Notes: generated by a model not told the origin, from the sequence alone. 64,000 nucleotides of DNA from Planctomycetota bacterium (GCA_016716265.1 JADJWQ010000006.1:1488001-1552000), one strand, 5' to 3'; shown: positions 1 through 8,558, counted from the first letter of the stretch. Made by a program: numbers and translations.

Positions 1-379
1 CGGCGACGCGTTCCCCTACTACTTCCGCGAGCGCGACCTGGGGCCGCTGATGGGCCAGCGCACGTGGGGCGGGCTCGTCGGCTACTCCGGCACGCCACGG
101 CTGGTCGACGGCGGCGGCCTCGCGGTGCCGGCCTTCGCGTTCGTCAACAACGACGGGCAGTGGGACGTCGAGGCGTACGGCGTCGCGCCGGACATCGAGA
201 TGTTCGACGACCCGACACAGGTGCAGGCCGGCCGCGAGCCGATGCTCGAGGCCGCGGTCCGCAACCTGCTCGAGCGGCTCGAGCAGAGCCCGCCGCCCCG
301 GCGGCCGGAGCCGCCGCGCGGCCCCGACCGCCGCGGGCTCGTCGACCCGGCCAGCGCGCCCGGTGCGCGCGACCGCTGA
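1..379 (+). CDS. Tricorn-type S41 peptidase, C-terminal fragment
   Basis: The gene enters from the left edge (reading frame from base 2) and ends at TGA 377-379, so only the last ~125 residues are visible. The fragment opens with GDAFPYYFR, followed by LGPLMGQRTWGGLVG and later VEAYGVAPDIE. These match the C-terminal S41 serine-protease domain of tricorn proteases, where the GD-F-YYFR stretch follows the nucleophile region and the RTWGG loop and the Glu-rich GV-PDIE segment shape the active site. Tricorn relatives are very large (~1000+ residues) beta-propeller/PDZ/S41 proteins that degrade oligopeptides; those in planctomycetes usually carry a signal peptide, which cannot be checked here. 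The tail after residue ~95 is Pro/Arg-rich and probably disordered. Family assignment is firm; function of this member is by homology. Confidence 0.88.
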   Translation, partial: GDAFPYYFRERDLGPLMGQRTWGGLVGYSGTPRLVDGGGLAVPAFAFVNNDGQWDVEAYGVAPDIEMFDDPTQVQAGREPMLEAAVRNLLERLEQSPPPRRPEPPRGPDRRGLVDPASAPGARDR

Positions 380-418
380 CGCCGGACCGGCGCTGGCGGC
401 GGCGGATTCCGTTCATCG

Positions 419-463
419 GTCGACCGAGTACCTGCCGATGACGAGACGGCAGGAACGGTCGAC
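419..463. terminator. Long imperfect hairpin between protease and kinase operon
   Basis: Bases 419-437 and 447-463 form an inverted repeat. Apart from a small internal bulge (AGTA against TT), an 8-bp outer and a 7-bp inner helix pair across a 9-nt loop. It lies 40 nt after the protease stop and ends 3 nt before the kinase ATG. There is no U-tract, so it may be a Rho-independent-like terminator of the upstream gene, or an operator or attenuator for the kinase operon. I cannot tell which from sequence alone. Confidence 0.5.
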
Positions 464-465
464 GG

Positions 466-2223
466 ATGACGCAGGACCCAACCCCAGCACGGCGGGCGCG
501 CGCGAGGAGCATCCGCTCCCGGACCGCGCGCGCCGCCGGCGTCGCCGTGGTGGCCGCCGGCGCGCTGGTCACCGCGATCGTCGTGACCGCCGTGCAGGCG
601 CACGGCGAGGCGGAGCGGGTCCAGCGCGCGGCGCAGCTCGGCTGGCAGCTCGATCGCGAGGTCGAGCAGGGCCTGACCACGCTGACCGCGGTCAGCGCGT
701 TCCTCGCCGAGCCGGGAGCGCCGCGGTCGACGTTCCGGAACTTCGCCGCGGCGCTCGCCGCGTGCCAGCGCAGCGTGCGCTTCATCGGCCGGGCCACACC
801 GGACGACGCCGGTCGGATCGAGGTGCGCGAGCTGATCCGCCCCGCTGCGGCCACCGAGGGTGCGGCGGCCATCGAGCCGCCCTGGCCGGAGCTGCCATGG
901 TCGGAGCTGCAACCGGGCAGCACGCGCGCCGCGCTGGTCGCGGCCGACCGCGACGACTCGCCCGCCGGTGGCCGGCGCGAGCTGCTGCTCGCCCGCCGCG
1001 GTGCGCTCGACGCGCGGCCCGCCGCCGACATCGCGCTGGTCGCGCTCGATCTCGATGCGGTGCTCGGCGGCTTCGTGCTGATCACCGACGACCGGGCCGG
1101 GCCGGCCCCCGCCGCCGACGAGACCCGCGACCTGTGGATCGGTGGACTGCGGCTGCCAGTCAGGACCGCGACGCCGCTGCCGCACGCGGACGACCGCCTC
1201 GCGGCGCTGCTGATCGCCATCGCGGGGCTCGCGGTGTCGTTCGGCTGCGCGCGCGCGGCCACGCTCGCACTCGACCACGGCCACGCGCTGGAGGTGCGGG
1301 TGCGCGCGCGCACGCAGGCGCTCGAGATCGCGCGACGACGCTCGCACCGGCGCGCGCGGACCGTCGCCGAGCTGGTGCGCGATCGCGAGAGCGAGCTCGA
1401 GGAGGCGCGCCACACGGTGCTGCAGAAGGCCCGCGACCTCGCGATCGCCAACCGCGACCTCGCGCGGCGCAATCGGGAGATCGAGAGCTTCTACCACGTG
1501 GTGAGCCACGAGCTGCGCACGCCGCTGACCTCGATCCGGGAGTTCACCGCGATCCTCGCCGACGGCATCGCGGGGCCGGTCGCACCGGAGCAGCGGGAGT
1601 GCCTGGACGTCGTGCGCGCGAGCTGCGAGCAGATGCGGCGCTGCATCGACGATCTGTTCGACGCGGCGCGGATCGAGACCGGCAAGCTGCAGCTGCGCCG
1701 CGAGACGAACGATCTCGCAGCATTGCTGGCGGAGCTCGCGACCGCGCACGGCCCGCACGCCAAGGGCCGCGGCATCGCGCTCGAGCTGGCGGCGGAGCCC
1801 GGCCTGCCGCCGCTCGAGATCGACCCCGTCCGCATCCGGCAGGTCGTGGGCAACCTGATCGACAACGCGATGAAGTTCAGCGGCGCGGGCTCGACGATCC
1901 GCGTCACCGCGCGCGCGACGGGCTCCGGACAGGTCGAGGTCGCCGTCGTCGACCAGGGCTGCGGGATCCCGTCCGACAGTCTCGAGCGCGTCTTCGATCG
2001 ACTGCACCAGGTGCACGGCGACCCGCTGCGCACGCAGGGCGGGCTCGGCCTGGGCCTCGCGCTGTGCCGACAGATCGTCGAGCTGCACGGTGGCCACATC
2101 CGCATCGAGAGTCGGATCGGCGAGGGGACGACCGTGCGCTTCACGCTGCCGGTCGCGCCCGCGCCGCACCGCGAGCCCGTCCACACCGACGCGTGCGCGT
2201 CACCGCTAGGAGCGACAGCATGA
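466..2223 (+). CDS. Membrane-bound sensor histidine kinase
   Basis: 585 aa. A first membrane segment lies at about residues 23-44, followed by a ~195-residue extracytoplasmic part and a second segment at about 245-265. The sensor part contains an FLAEP...F..F...L....R-IGR pattern that resembles a CHASE-type domain, which is tentative. A helical linker leads to the HisKA domain with the H-box VVSHELRTPLT, phospho-acceptor His348. The ATPase domain has the N-box NLIDNAMKF, a DQGCGIP G1 box and a GGLGLGLAL G2 box, so it should be an active kinase. It autophosphorylates on sensing a periplasmic signal and passes phosphate to a response regulator, here probably the next gene, whose ATG overlaps this stop. 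The start is ATG 466, just after a large hairpin. Confidence 0.93.
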   Translation: MTQDPTPARRARARSIRSRTARAAGVAVVAAGALVTAIVVTAVQAHGEAERVQRAAQLGWQLDREVEQGLTTLTAVSAFLAEPGAPRSTFRNFAAALAACQRSVRFIGRATPDDAGRIEVRELIRPAAATEGAAAIEPPWPELPWSELQPGSTRAALVAADRDDSPAGGRRELLLARRGALDARPAADIALVALDLDAVLGGFVLITDDRAGPAPAADETRDLWIGGLRLPVRTATPLPHADDRLAALLIAIAGLAVSFGCARAATLALDHGHALEVRVRARTQALEIARRRSHRRARTVAELVRDRESELEEARHTVLQKARDLAIANRDLARRNREIESFYHVVSHELRTPLTSIREFTAILADGIAGPVAPEQRECLDVVRASCEQMRRCIDDLFDAARIETGKLQLRRETNDLAALLAELATAHGPHAKGRGIALELAAEPGLPPLEIDPVRIRQVVGNLIDNAMKFSGAGSTIRVTARATGSGQVEVAVVDQGCGIPSDSLERVFDRLHQVHGDPLRTQGGLGLGLALCRQIVELHGGHIRIESRIGEGTTVRFTLPVAPAPHREPVHTDACASPLGATA

Positions 2224-2627
2224 GCAAGATCCTGATCGTCGAAGACGACAAGAACATCCTGAAGGCGCTCGTGATCCGGCTGCGCGCGCGCGGCTACGAG
2301 CTGGCGACCGCCCAGGACGTGCAGTCCGCGCTCGACGTCGCGGCTGCCGAACCTCCCGACCTCGTGCTGATGGACATCTCGCTGCCGTCGGGCAACGGCT
2401 TCGAGGTGCTGCGCGCGCTGCGCGCCGAGCCTGCACTCCGCGACGTGCAGACGGTGTTCGTGACCGCGAGCCGACGTCCGGGACTGCGCGAGCGCGCCAA
2501 CGAGCTGGGCGCGGCGGGGTTCTTCGAGAAGCCGTTCGAGGCGACCGAGCTGCTCGACTGCATCGACGCGGCGCTGCGGTCCGCGACGGTCCACGAGCCC
2601 GCACCGCGGGGGAACGAGTCGCGCTGA
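2220..2627 (+). CDS. Single-domain response regulator
   Basis: 135 aa made almost entirely of one receiver (CheY-like) domain. The acidic pair Glu8-Asp9-Asp10, phospho-acceptor Asp52 in LVLMDISLP, the Thr of FVTAS and Lys104 in FFEKPF are all present, so it should accept phosphate. There is no output domain; it would act by protein contact or as a phosphate carrier. The ATG overlaps the kinase stop (ATGA), and an AGGAG sits 7-8 nt upstream, so it is translationally coupled to the kinase at 466-2223. A second, degenerate kinase follows immediately and may be its binding partner. Confidence 0.95.
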   Translation: MSKILIVEDDKNILKALVIRLRARGYELATAQDVQSALDVAAAEPPDLVLMDISLPSGNGFEVLRALRAEPALRDVQTVFVTASRRPGLRERANELGAAGFFEKPFEATELLDCIDAALRSATVHEPAPRGNESR

Positions 2628-2717
2628 GTCCCGGTGCCATGGGTCCCGGTGGGATGGTTCCCGGTGGCATGGTTCCCGGTGGCATGGTTCCCGGTGGCAT
2701 GGTTCCCGGTGGCACGG
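2628..2717 (+). repeat. 15-bp minisatellite carrying five start codons
   Basis: Six imperfect copies of a 15-bp unit (consensus TTCCCGGTGGCATGG) begin directly after the response-regulator stop at 2627. Five copies contain an ATG, all in the frame of the next gene, and translate as repeated PGGMV. A copy-number change would add or remove start codons and five residues at a time without breaking the frame. Confidence 0.95.
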
Positions 2718-3550
2718 AACCGCGCTGGCCGGACGACGGGCGAGCGACGTCGGGCGCGGACCCCGCTGCGCTGCACCGACGCCTCAGCGAGCAGGTCGCC
2801 TGGCACCACGTCGTCACCCACGAGCTGACGACGCCGTTGACCGCGGTGCGCGAGCTGCTGCGGATCCTCGAAGAGGAGCTCGTCGGACCTCTCGTCGCTC
2901 AGCAGCACGACGTCCTGCGCGCGGCGCTCGAGAGCACCGAGACGCTGGTCGGCTACGTCGACGAGCTGTTCGACTCGATGAGCGCGGACCAGGCCAGCGC
3001 CCGGCTGGAGCTGACCGCGGTCGACCTCGGCACGGTCGTGCAGGACGTCGTCGCGAAGCTGCGGCAGCCCGGGCAGCACGGCGGCACCGACGTCTACGCG
3101 GTCGTGTCACCGAACCTGCCGGCCGTCGTCGCGGACCGGCTGCGCATCGAGCACGTGCTCCGCAACCTGCTGGTGCAGACCACCCGCGCGGTGCCGAAGG
3201 GCAGCCGCGTCTGCGTGGTCGCGTGCGCGCACGCGCCGCGGACCACGGTGGCCGGCGACCGCCCGACCGCGGTGCTCGTCGCCGTCCACGAGTCCGGCAC
3301 GACCACCGGGCGCGGCGGGCCGCTCGACCTCGCGTTCGATGCCGCTGCAGCGAGGGTCGCCGACGGCGCGCTCCGCGGAGGGATCGGCCTCGGCGCGAGC
3401 CTGTGCCGGGAGCTCGTCGAGCGGATGGGCGGGCAGATCGTGTCCGCGAGCCGACCGGGGCATGGCGGGCTGTTCTGCTTCACGCTGCCCGTCGCGGCCG
3501 CGGGTCAGGCCGGCAGCCGACCCGGCTCGACGACGTGCCGCGGCCGCTGA
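2639..3550 (+). CDS. Degenerate histidine kinase-like protein
   Basis: 303 aa from the first ATG; in-frame ATGs at 2654, 2669, 2684 and 2699 are alternative starts. After the PGGMV repeats and a short linker there is a HisKA-like helix pair with VVTHELTTPLT (His61), then a HATPase-like domain. The N-box is altered: the family NLL-NA reads NLLVQTTRAV, with Gln at the Mg-binding Asn. The G1 Asp-x-Gly reads HESG. The G2 region GGIGLGASLC is kept. ATP binding is therefore doubtful, and it may be a pseudokinase that binds the adjacent response regulator or is phosphorylated by it. There is no membrane segment. It follows the regulator by 11 nt in the same operon and converges with the next gene, overlapping it by 46 bp. 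Confidence 0.8.
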   Translation: MGPGGMVPGGMVPGGMVPGGMVPGGTEPRWPDDGRATSGADPAALHRRLSEQVAWHHVVTHELTTPLTAVRELLRILEEELVGPLVAQQHDVLRAALESTETLVGYVDELFDSMSADQASARLELTAVDLGTVVQDVVAKLRQPGQHGGTDVYAVVSPNLPAVVADRLRIEHVLRNLLVQTTRAVPKGSRVCVVACAHAPRTTVAGDRPTAVLVAVHESGTTTGRGGPLDLAFDAAAARVADGALRGGIGLGASLCRELVERMGGQIVSASRPGHGGLFCFTLPVAAAGQAGSRPGSTTCRGR

Positions 3551-4512
3551 CCGCGAACGAACGCCAGCGCCGCTTCGGCGGCCAGGACCGCCATCGCGTC
3601 GCGCGTCTCCCGCGTGCCGCTGCCGATGTGCGGCAGCAACACGACGTTGTCGAGCTCGCGCAAGCCCGCTTCGAGCTCCGGCTCGCGCTCGAACACATCG
3701 AGCCCGGCGCCGGCGATCCAGCCCTCGCGCAGCGCGCGCACCAGGGCGTGCTCGTCGACGACGGCACCGCGCGACGTGTTGACGAGCACGGCGTCGGGCC
3801 GCATCCGGCGGAGCTCGCGAGCGCCGATCAGGTGGTGCGTCGCCGGCGTGAGCGGGCAGTGCAGCGACACGAAATGGCTGCGGGCGAGGAGGTCCTCGAG
3901 CGGCACGACGGTGACGCCGGGCAATGCGTCCGCCGCGCGCGGCGTCGCGGCCAGCACGTCGAGCTCGAAGCCGTGGGCGCGGCGGACCACGGCGCGCCCG
4001 ATGCGGCCGAGGCCGACCACTCCGAGCGTCTTGCGCCGCCCGTCCGGCCCGGGGCCGACCCCGGCACCGACGAACAGCTCCGGCCCCCACGCGCGGAAGC
4101 GCCCGGCCACGGTGTAGTCGTGGGCCGCGGGGATCCGACGCGCCGCGGCGAGCAGCAGCGCGAACGTGAGGTCGGCGGTCGCGCCGGTCAGCACCCCCGG
4201 CGTGTTGGCGACCGCGATGCGCCGCGCGGCCGCCGCCGCCACGTCGATGTTGTCGACGCCGACCGCCATCTGCGCGATCCCGCGCAGCCGCGGGCTGTGG
4301 TCGAGCACCTCGACGTCGATGCGCTCGGTCAGCGTGCACAGCAGCACCTGATGGCGCGCGACACCGCCGAGCAGCACCGCGCGCGGCGCGGCGGTGCCGG
4401 GATCGTCGTGCCCGATCTCGAACGGCACGCTGGCACGGCGCAGGACGTCGAGGCCCGCGCTCGGGATCCTCCGCGTGACGAACACGCTCGGCACCGCACC
4501 GGCCTCGGTCAT
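3505..4512 (-). CDS. D-2-hydroxyacid dehydrogenase (glyoxylate/hydroxypyruvate reductase-like)
   Basis: 335 aa cytosolic NAD(P)-dependent oxidoreductase of the D-isomer-specific 2-hydroxyacid dehydrogenase family. The Rossmann signature GVVGLGRIG is at residues 165-172. The family catalytic set is present: Arg248 in NTSRGAVVDE, Glu277 in FEREP and His295 in LLPHIGSGT. Length matches the family. The substrate is uncertain: glyoxylate, hydroxypyruvate and 2-ketogluconate reductases all look alike at this level. The chosen start (ATG at 4512) overlaps the stop of the upstream YheT-type hydrolase by 4 bp (ATGA), implying translational coupling in a two-gene operon. The 3' end overlaps the convergent kinase-like gene by 46 bp. 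Confidence 0.9.
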   Translation of the reverse strand: MTEAGAVPSVFVTRRIPSAGLDVLRRASVPFEIGHDDPGTAAPRAVLLGGVARHQVLLCTLTERIDVEVLDHSPRLRGIAQMAVGVDNIDVAAAAARRIAVANTPGVLTGATADLTFALLLAAARRIPAAHDYTVAGRFRAWGPELFVGAGVGPGPDGRRKTLGVVGLGRIGRAVVRRAHGFELDVLAATPRAADALPGVTVVPLEDLLARSHFVSLHCPLTPATHHLIGARELRRMRPDAVLVNTSRGAVVDEHALVRALREGWIAGAGLDVFEREPELEAGLRELDNVVLLPHIGSGTRETRDAMAVLAAEAALAFVRGQRPRHVVEPGRLPA

Positions 4513-5561
4513 CGGTCGTTCTCCATGCGCATCACGAACTCCAGAACCCGGTTCTCGGCCCAGCGCCGGTCCGGGTCGCGCGCAGCGGCGCCGCGCGGTC
4601 GCGCGGTGCGCGCCAGGAACGAGCAGTGTCCGCCGCGGTCGGTCGCCAGGAAACGGACGAGCTCCGGATCCAGGGCCCGCAGCGGCGCGAGCGAGTCGAA
4701 CGGCACCAGCACGTCGTCCGCCGCAGCGATCGCCAGCGTCGGCACCGCCAGCCGCGCGAGCGCGCCGAGCGCGCTGCTGCGCCGCCAGTAGTCGTCGACG
4801 TCCGCGAACCCCCACACGGGGGCGGTGTACAGCGCGTCGAAGTCGCGGATCGTCCGCACGCGGCGCAGGCGCTCCGCGTCGACCGGCCGTCCGAACGCAC
4901 GCGCGTGGCGCCGCAGCATGGCGCGGAGCGCGCTGACGAACCGGCGACGGTACGGCGCGAGCGACGGCTCGGCGTCGATGTGCTCCCCGCAGCGCGCCAC
5001 GGCGATCGCCGGGCTGACGACGGCGACGCTCGCGAGCGGCACCGGCGCGGCCGTTCCCCACTCCCCCGCCAGCTTCAGCGCGAGGTTGCCGCCCATCGAG
5101 AAGCCTGCGAGGTGCACGCGCTCGAAGCCGAGTCCGGCGACCGCGAAGCGACAGACCTCGGCGAGATCGCGGGTCAGCCCGCAGTGGCTCAGCGGCGCGG
5201 CGAGCGCCTCGGTCCCGCCACAGCCGCGCGCATTGAAGCGGACGACGCCGAGGCCGCGCTCGACCGCCTTGCGCGCGAGGCCGACGACGTAGGTCGAACA
5301 TGCGGAGCCGGTGAGCCCCGGCACGACGACGAGCACGGGTCCGCCGGCCGGCCGTGCGCGCGTGACCTGGACGAGCACGCTGCCGCCGGCATCGAGGCCG
5401 TCGCCGGCCGGAGCGATCGGCACGCGCACCGCCAGCGACCGGCGGAGCGCACCCCTCCGCCGCGGCACGAGCAGCGTGAGGTTCATCGCGTGCCGGTTGC
5501 CGAACACGCGCGACGGCACGTAGTCGGGCACCGGTGCGCGCAGCGCGGTGGTCTGGTGCAC
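4509..5561 (-). CDS. YheT-family alpha/beta hydrolase
   Basis: 350 aa alpha/beta-hydrolase of the YheT group. It shows the NFRGCGG-like RFNARGCGG motif, nucleophile elbow GFSMGGN, the acid in AAADDVLVP and the terminal His in RGGHCSF. Members are putative carboxylesterases or hydrolases with ill-defined substrates. The proposed start is GTG at 5561; an internal ATG (MNLTLL, about residue 26) is an alternative. It ends inside the start codon of the hydroxyacid dehydrogenase. No signal peptide is seen. Confidence 0.86.
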   Translation of the reverse strand: MHQTTALRAPVPDYVPSRVFGNRHAMNLTLLVPRRRGALRRSLAVRVPIAPAGDGLDAGGSVLVQVTRARPAGGPVLVVVPGLTGSACSTYVVGLARKAVERGLGVVRFNARGCGGTEALAAPLSHCGLTRDLAEVCRFAVAGLGFERVHLAGFSMGGNLALKLAGEWGTAAPVPLASVAVVSPAIAVARCGEHIDAEPSLAPYRRRFVSALRAMLRRHARAFGRPVDAERLRRVRTIRDFDALYTAPVWGFADVDDYWRRSSALGALARLAVPTLAIAAADDVLVPFDSLAPLRALDPELVRFLATDRGGHCSFLARTARPRGAAARDPDRRWAENRVLEFVMRMENDR

Positions 5562-5592
5562 GCGAATCAGGCCCGCTCGCCGCGCGCGGCTG

Positions 5593-6714
5593 TCAGTCGC
5601 CGGCGACCGGCCGGCCGAAGCGCGCGCGGGTCTCGGGACGCAGGCCGTCGACGTGGATCATCACGGCGAGCGTCTTCAGCGCGAGGTAGTTCCGCGACAT
5701 CATCAGGAGCCCGTCGAAGGGTCCCTGCGAGCCCCACGAGTTCTTGACGACGTAGAAGGTGCGACCGTCGTCGTGCTTCGCGCGGCCGACGATGTGCATC
5801 AGGTGATCGTCGGTCGTCTCGTGATCGTCGAACTGCCGCTGCCGGAGCGCATCGGGGATCGGGGTGCGCTTCTCCAACGCCGCGGGGAGCTGGAACAGGC
5901 CGCGCCCCGCGCTCGCGCCGGGCTCGCTGACGTCACAGTCGATCGCGATCGAGAAGCCGTGCTCGAGGGCGAAGTCGACATTGGCGACCAGCTCCTCGAT
6001 CGGCATGTTCCAGTAGTTGCCGTCGCGCATCCAGTTGTCCGGCACGAGCAGCTCGGCGCGGTGGCCGAAGCCCTCGGACTGGAACGACATCAGCTCGACG
6101 TAGTCGTCGAGCGGCAGCCGAGCGATCTGCTGCGCGTAGGTCTGCGGCGTGTAGCTGTGGCCATCGATCTCGAACGTCGCCGGCATTTCGCCGAGGTACG
6201 CGTCGAGCACACCGGAGATCGCCGCCTGCCAGTGCTCGGACGGCCGGCTCGCCCCCGCGTAGACGCCGAGCATCGCAGTCAGCGTCTGCTCGAGCTCGCT
6301 GTGATCGTGCTGCGTCGACTCGCCGCACAGGCCGTCGTACGCGGACTGCGGCGCCAGGCCGTAGTTGCGCGCGAGCGTGATCACGTCGTGGCTGAGACCA
6401 CCCTGCGAGAACTGCGCCTTGCCCTGCAACATCACGAAGCGGCGGGCCTTCTCCTGGTACGCACAGCGCACCGCGAACATCTCGGAGAGGTCGACCGTCT
6501 CGCCGTGCAGGCGGGTGATCTCCGATTCGAGGAAGGACACGGTGGCGAACGACCAGCAGGTGCCGGTGCGGTCCTGCGACAGCACCGGCTGACGTGCGAG
6601 ATCGATCTCGATCGTGAAGCCGCGCGGATCGACGGCGGCCGGCCGCTGGGCGGCGACCGCGCCGAGCAGCACGCAGGGCAGGAGCAACGCCTGCAGCGGG
6701 TGGCGGAGAGTCAT
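5593..6714 (-). CDS. Secreted papain-family (C1) cysteine peptidase
   Basis: 373 aa with a signal peptide (cleavage after about residue 22, AVAAQ). The papain active-site strand reads VLSQDRTGTCWSFAT: Gln47 is the oxyanion residue and Cys53 the nucleophile. The His region is DDHLMHIVGRA and the Asn is in VVKNSWG. The layout, with Cys near the N-terminus and a long insert before the His, resembles C1B bleomycin-hydrolase or aminopeptidase-C relatives, but here it is exported. It likely degrades peptides in the periplasm or outside the cell. A TAGCAT hexamer ends 7 nt before the ATG with no Shine-Dalgarno sequence, suggesting a leaderless transcript. It is divergent from the solute-binding-protein gene. 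Confidence 0.88.
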   Translation of the reverse strand: MTLRHPLQALLLPCVLLGAVAAQRPAAVDPRGFTIEIDLARQPVLSQDRTGTCWSFATVSFLESEITRLHGETVDLSEMFAVRCAYQEKARRFVMLQGKAQFSQGGLSHDVITLARNYGLAPQSAYDGLCGESTQHDHSELEQTLTAMLGVYAGASRPSEHWQAAISGVLDAYLGEMPATFEIDGHSYTPQTYAQQIARLPLDDYVELMSFQSEGFGHRAELLVPDNWMRDGNYWNMPIEELVANVDFALEHGFSIAIDCDVSEPGASAGRGLFQLPAALEKRTPIPDALRQRQFDDHETTDDHLMHIVGRAKHDDGRTFYVVKNSWGSQGPFDGLLMMSRNYLALKTLAVMIHVDGLRPETRARFGRPVAGD

Positions 6715-6721
6715 GGCCGGG

Positions 6722-6727
6722 ATGCTA
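6722..6727 (-). promoter_or_regulatory. Putative -10 (TAGCAT) for leaderless C1 peptidase mRNA
   Basis: TAGCAT on the minus strand, separated from the ATG at 6714 by 7 nt, so transcription would start at or beside the A of ATG. No convincing -35 was seen. It is part of a recurrent pattern in this window. Confidence 0.5.
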
Positions 6728-6806
6728 CCCGGGAGATCGTGCGCGACGCCGGGAAAGCTGCCGGTGCCGCCCGCGCGTGCGGTGGCGGCTCCGCGACGGG
6801 CGGCGC

Positions 6807-6812
6807 TACACT
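6807..6812 (+). promoter_or_regulatory. Putative -10 (TACACT) for leaderless SBP mRNA
   Basis: TACACT ends 6 nt before GTG 6819, the same spacing as TACGCT before the gene at 9645. It supports GTG 6819 rather than the upstream in-frame GTG at 6777, which would lie before the promoter. Confidence 0.5.
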
Positions 6813-6818
6813 GCCGCC

Positions 6819-8558
6819 GTGGTCCGCCTCGCCGGATTCGTCGTGCTGTTCGCCGTGGTCGTCGTCGGCCTCGCGATCGTCGTCGTCGACCGCAGCCCGC
6901 CCGGCGACGGGACGCAGCCGCCCGGCGGTGCAGGTGCGCACGCGGTCGCGGACCCGAGCGGTGGGCCGGAGGGCCGGGCGGCGCGCGCGCGACCGCAGGG
7001 CGGCGTGCTGCGCGGCGCCGTTCCCGAGCCGGGCACGCTGAACCCGTTCACGACGACGGACTCGGTCGCGACGCGCTACGTGCTGCCCTTCACCCACGAC
7101 ACGCTCTACGACCGCGATCCGCAGACCGGCGACCCGCGACCCGCCGCGGCGCTCGACCACGCGTGGTCGGACGACCGCCGCACGCTGACGTTCCGGCTGC
7201 GCGACGACCTGCGGTTCGCGGACGGCGCGCCGGTCACCGCCGACGATCTGCGGTTCACGCTCGACACCGCGCGGCACGCGTCGATGGCGCCGCAGAGCGA
7301 CATGAGCTACTGGCTCACCGAGGCCGCGGAGGCGTCCGCACCCGACGAGCACACGATCGTCGTGCGCTACGCGGAGCCGGCACCGGTGGTGGCGTTCGCG
7401 CAGCTCGCGACCTCGGTGCGGCTCGTCGAGCGCGCGTGGTTCGTCGCCGCGGTGCACGCCCTCGAGCCGACGGCGAGCCCGGGCAGCGACGCGTTCGTCA
7501 CGGCCGCGGCGAAGCTCGGCGACCCCGGGCCCGGCACCGGCCCGTACCGGCTCGTGCAGACGCTGTCGGCCGCGCGCACGGCGGGTCGGCTCGAGCTCGT
7601 GCGCAACGACTGGTCGTGGCGCCGCGGTGCGCAGCCCGAGAGCTGGAACCTGGACGCCGTGCGCTTCGACCTCGTCGCCGACGACAATGCGCGCTTCACG
7701 ATGCTGCTGCGCGGCGAGATCGACTGGTTCTCGCCGTCGGGTGGCGCGACCGTCACCGAGCTCCTCACCCGCAATCCGGAGCTCGCCGAGCGTTACGCGG
7801 TCTACAGCTACGACGCCGCGCACATCGGCCACTACCTCGTCTACTGGAACTGCTCGAAGCCGCCGCTCGACGACGCGACCGTCCGGCGCGCGCTCGGCAT
7901 GCTGTTCGACCGCGAGACGCTGCTGCGCGACGTCTTCCACGGGCTCGGCTCGATCGCCCGCGGCGTGTTCAAGCCGGGCATGCCGGAGTATCCGAACGAC
8001 GCGCCGGTCCCCGAGTTCTCGCCGGAGCACGCCCGTGAGCTGCTCGCGTCGAAGGGCTACTCCCCCGCGGACGGCCGGCCGCTCGAGGTGGAGATCCTGG
8101 TCGCGGCGCACCCCACCATCCGCCGCATCGTCGAGATCGCCGCGGACGCGTTCCAGCGCGCCGGTGTGAGCCTCACGGCGCTGCCGCTCGACAACGTGTC
8201 GCTCTATGGGCGCTTCCAGAGCCGCGACTACCAGGGCGTGGTGCTGGTCCAGCAGCACGAGGCCGTCATCGATCCGTACGAGTCGTTCCACTCGCGCGAC
8301 AATCCGATGGGCTATGCCGATCCGGAGGTCGACCAGCTGCTGGAAGCCGCGCGCGCAGAGCCGTCGCGCGAGCGGCGCGTCGAGCTCTACCACCGGTTCC
8401 AGGCGCTGCTGCGCGAGGACGAGCCGGTCACGCTGCTGATCCACCCGCGCATCGAGCTGTTGCTGCACCGGCGTTTCCAGGACGCGGCACCCGGGGTGCT
8501 CGGCCTGTGGCACGAGCGCTTCTGGGTGCCCGCCGACCAGCAGCTCCGGAGCTCCTGA
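6819..8558 (+). CDS. Family-5 (peptide-type) ABC solute-binding protein
   Basis: About 579 aa. An N-terminal hydrophobic stretch (VVLFAVVVVGLAIVVV) acts as uncleaved anchor or signal, followed by a Pro/Gly-rich linker. The body matches SBP_bac_5 / DppA-OppA proteins: LRGAVPEPGTLNPF near the start, then LTFRLRDDLRFADGAPVTADD, and later the conserved blocks of a large two-lobed binding fold. Such proteins deliver peptides or nickel to an ABC permease. No permease or ATPase genes are adjacent, so it is an orphan, perhaps serving a transporter elsewhere. GTG 6819 is preferred over GTG 6777 because a TACACT -10-like hexamer lies 6 nt upstream. Confidence 0.85.
   Translation: MVRLAGFVVLFAVVVVGLAIVVVDRSPPGDGTQPPGGAGAHAVADPSGGPEGRAARARPQGGVLRGAVPEPGTLNPFTTTDSVATRYVLPFTHDTLYDRDPQTGDPRPAAALDHAWSDDRRTLTFRLRDDLRFADGAPVTADDLRFTLDTARHASMAPQSDMSYWLTEAAEASAPDEHTIVVRYAEPAPVVAFAQLATSVRLVERAWFVAAVHALEPTASPGSDAFVTAAAKLGDPGPGTGPYRLVQTLSAARTAGRLELVRNDWSWRRGAQPESWNLDAVRFDLVADDNARFTMLLRGEIDWFSPSGGATVTELLTRNPELAERYAVYSYDAAHIGHYLVYWNCSKPPLDDATVRRALGMLFDRETLLRDVFHGLGSIARGVFKPGMPEYPNDAPVPEFSPEHARELLASKGYSPADGRPLEVEILVAAHPTIRRIVEIAADAFQRAGVSLTALPLDNVSLYGRFQSRDYQGVVLVQQHEAVIDPYESFHSRDNPMGYADPEVDQLLEAARAEPSRERRVELYHRFQALLREDEPVTLLIHPRIELLLHRRFQDAAPGVLGLWHERFWVPADQQLRSS

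Noticed and set aside
82..2184. 700-codon minus-strand frame opposite the histidine kinase
   Set aside because: Arg/Asp/Ala-rich shadow with no motif; the plus strand has complete HisKA and HATPase motifs.
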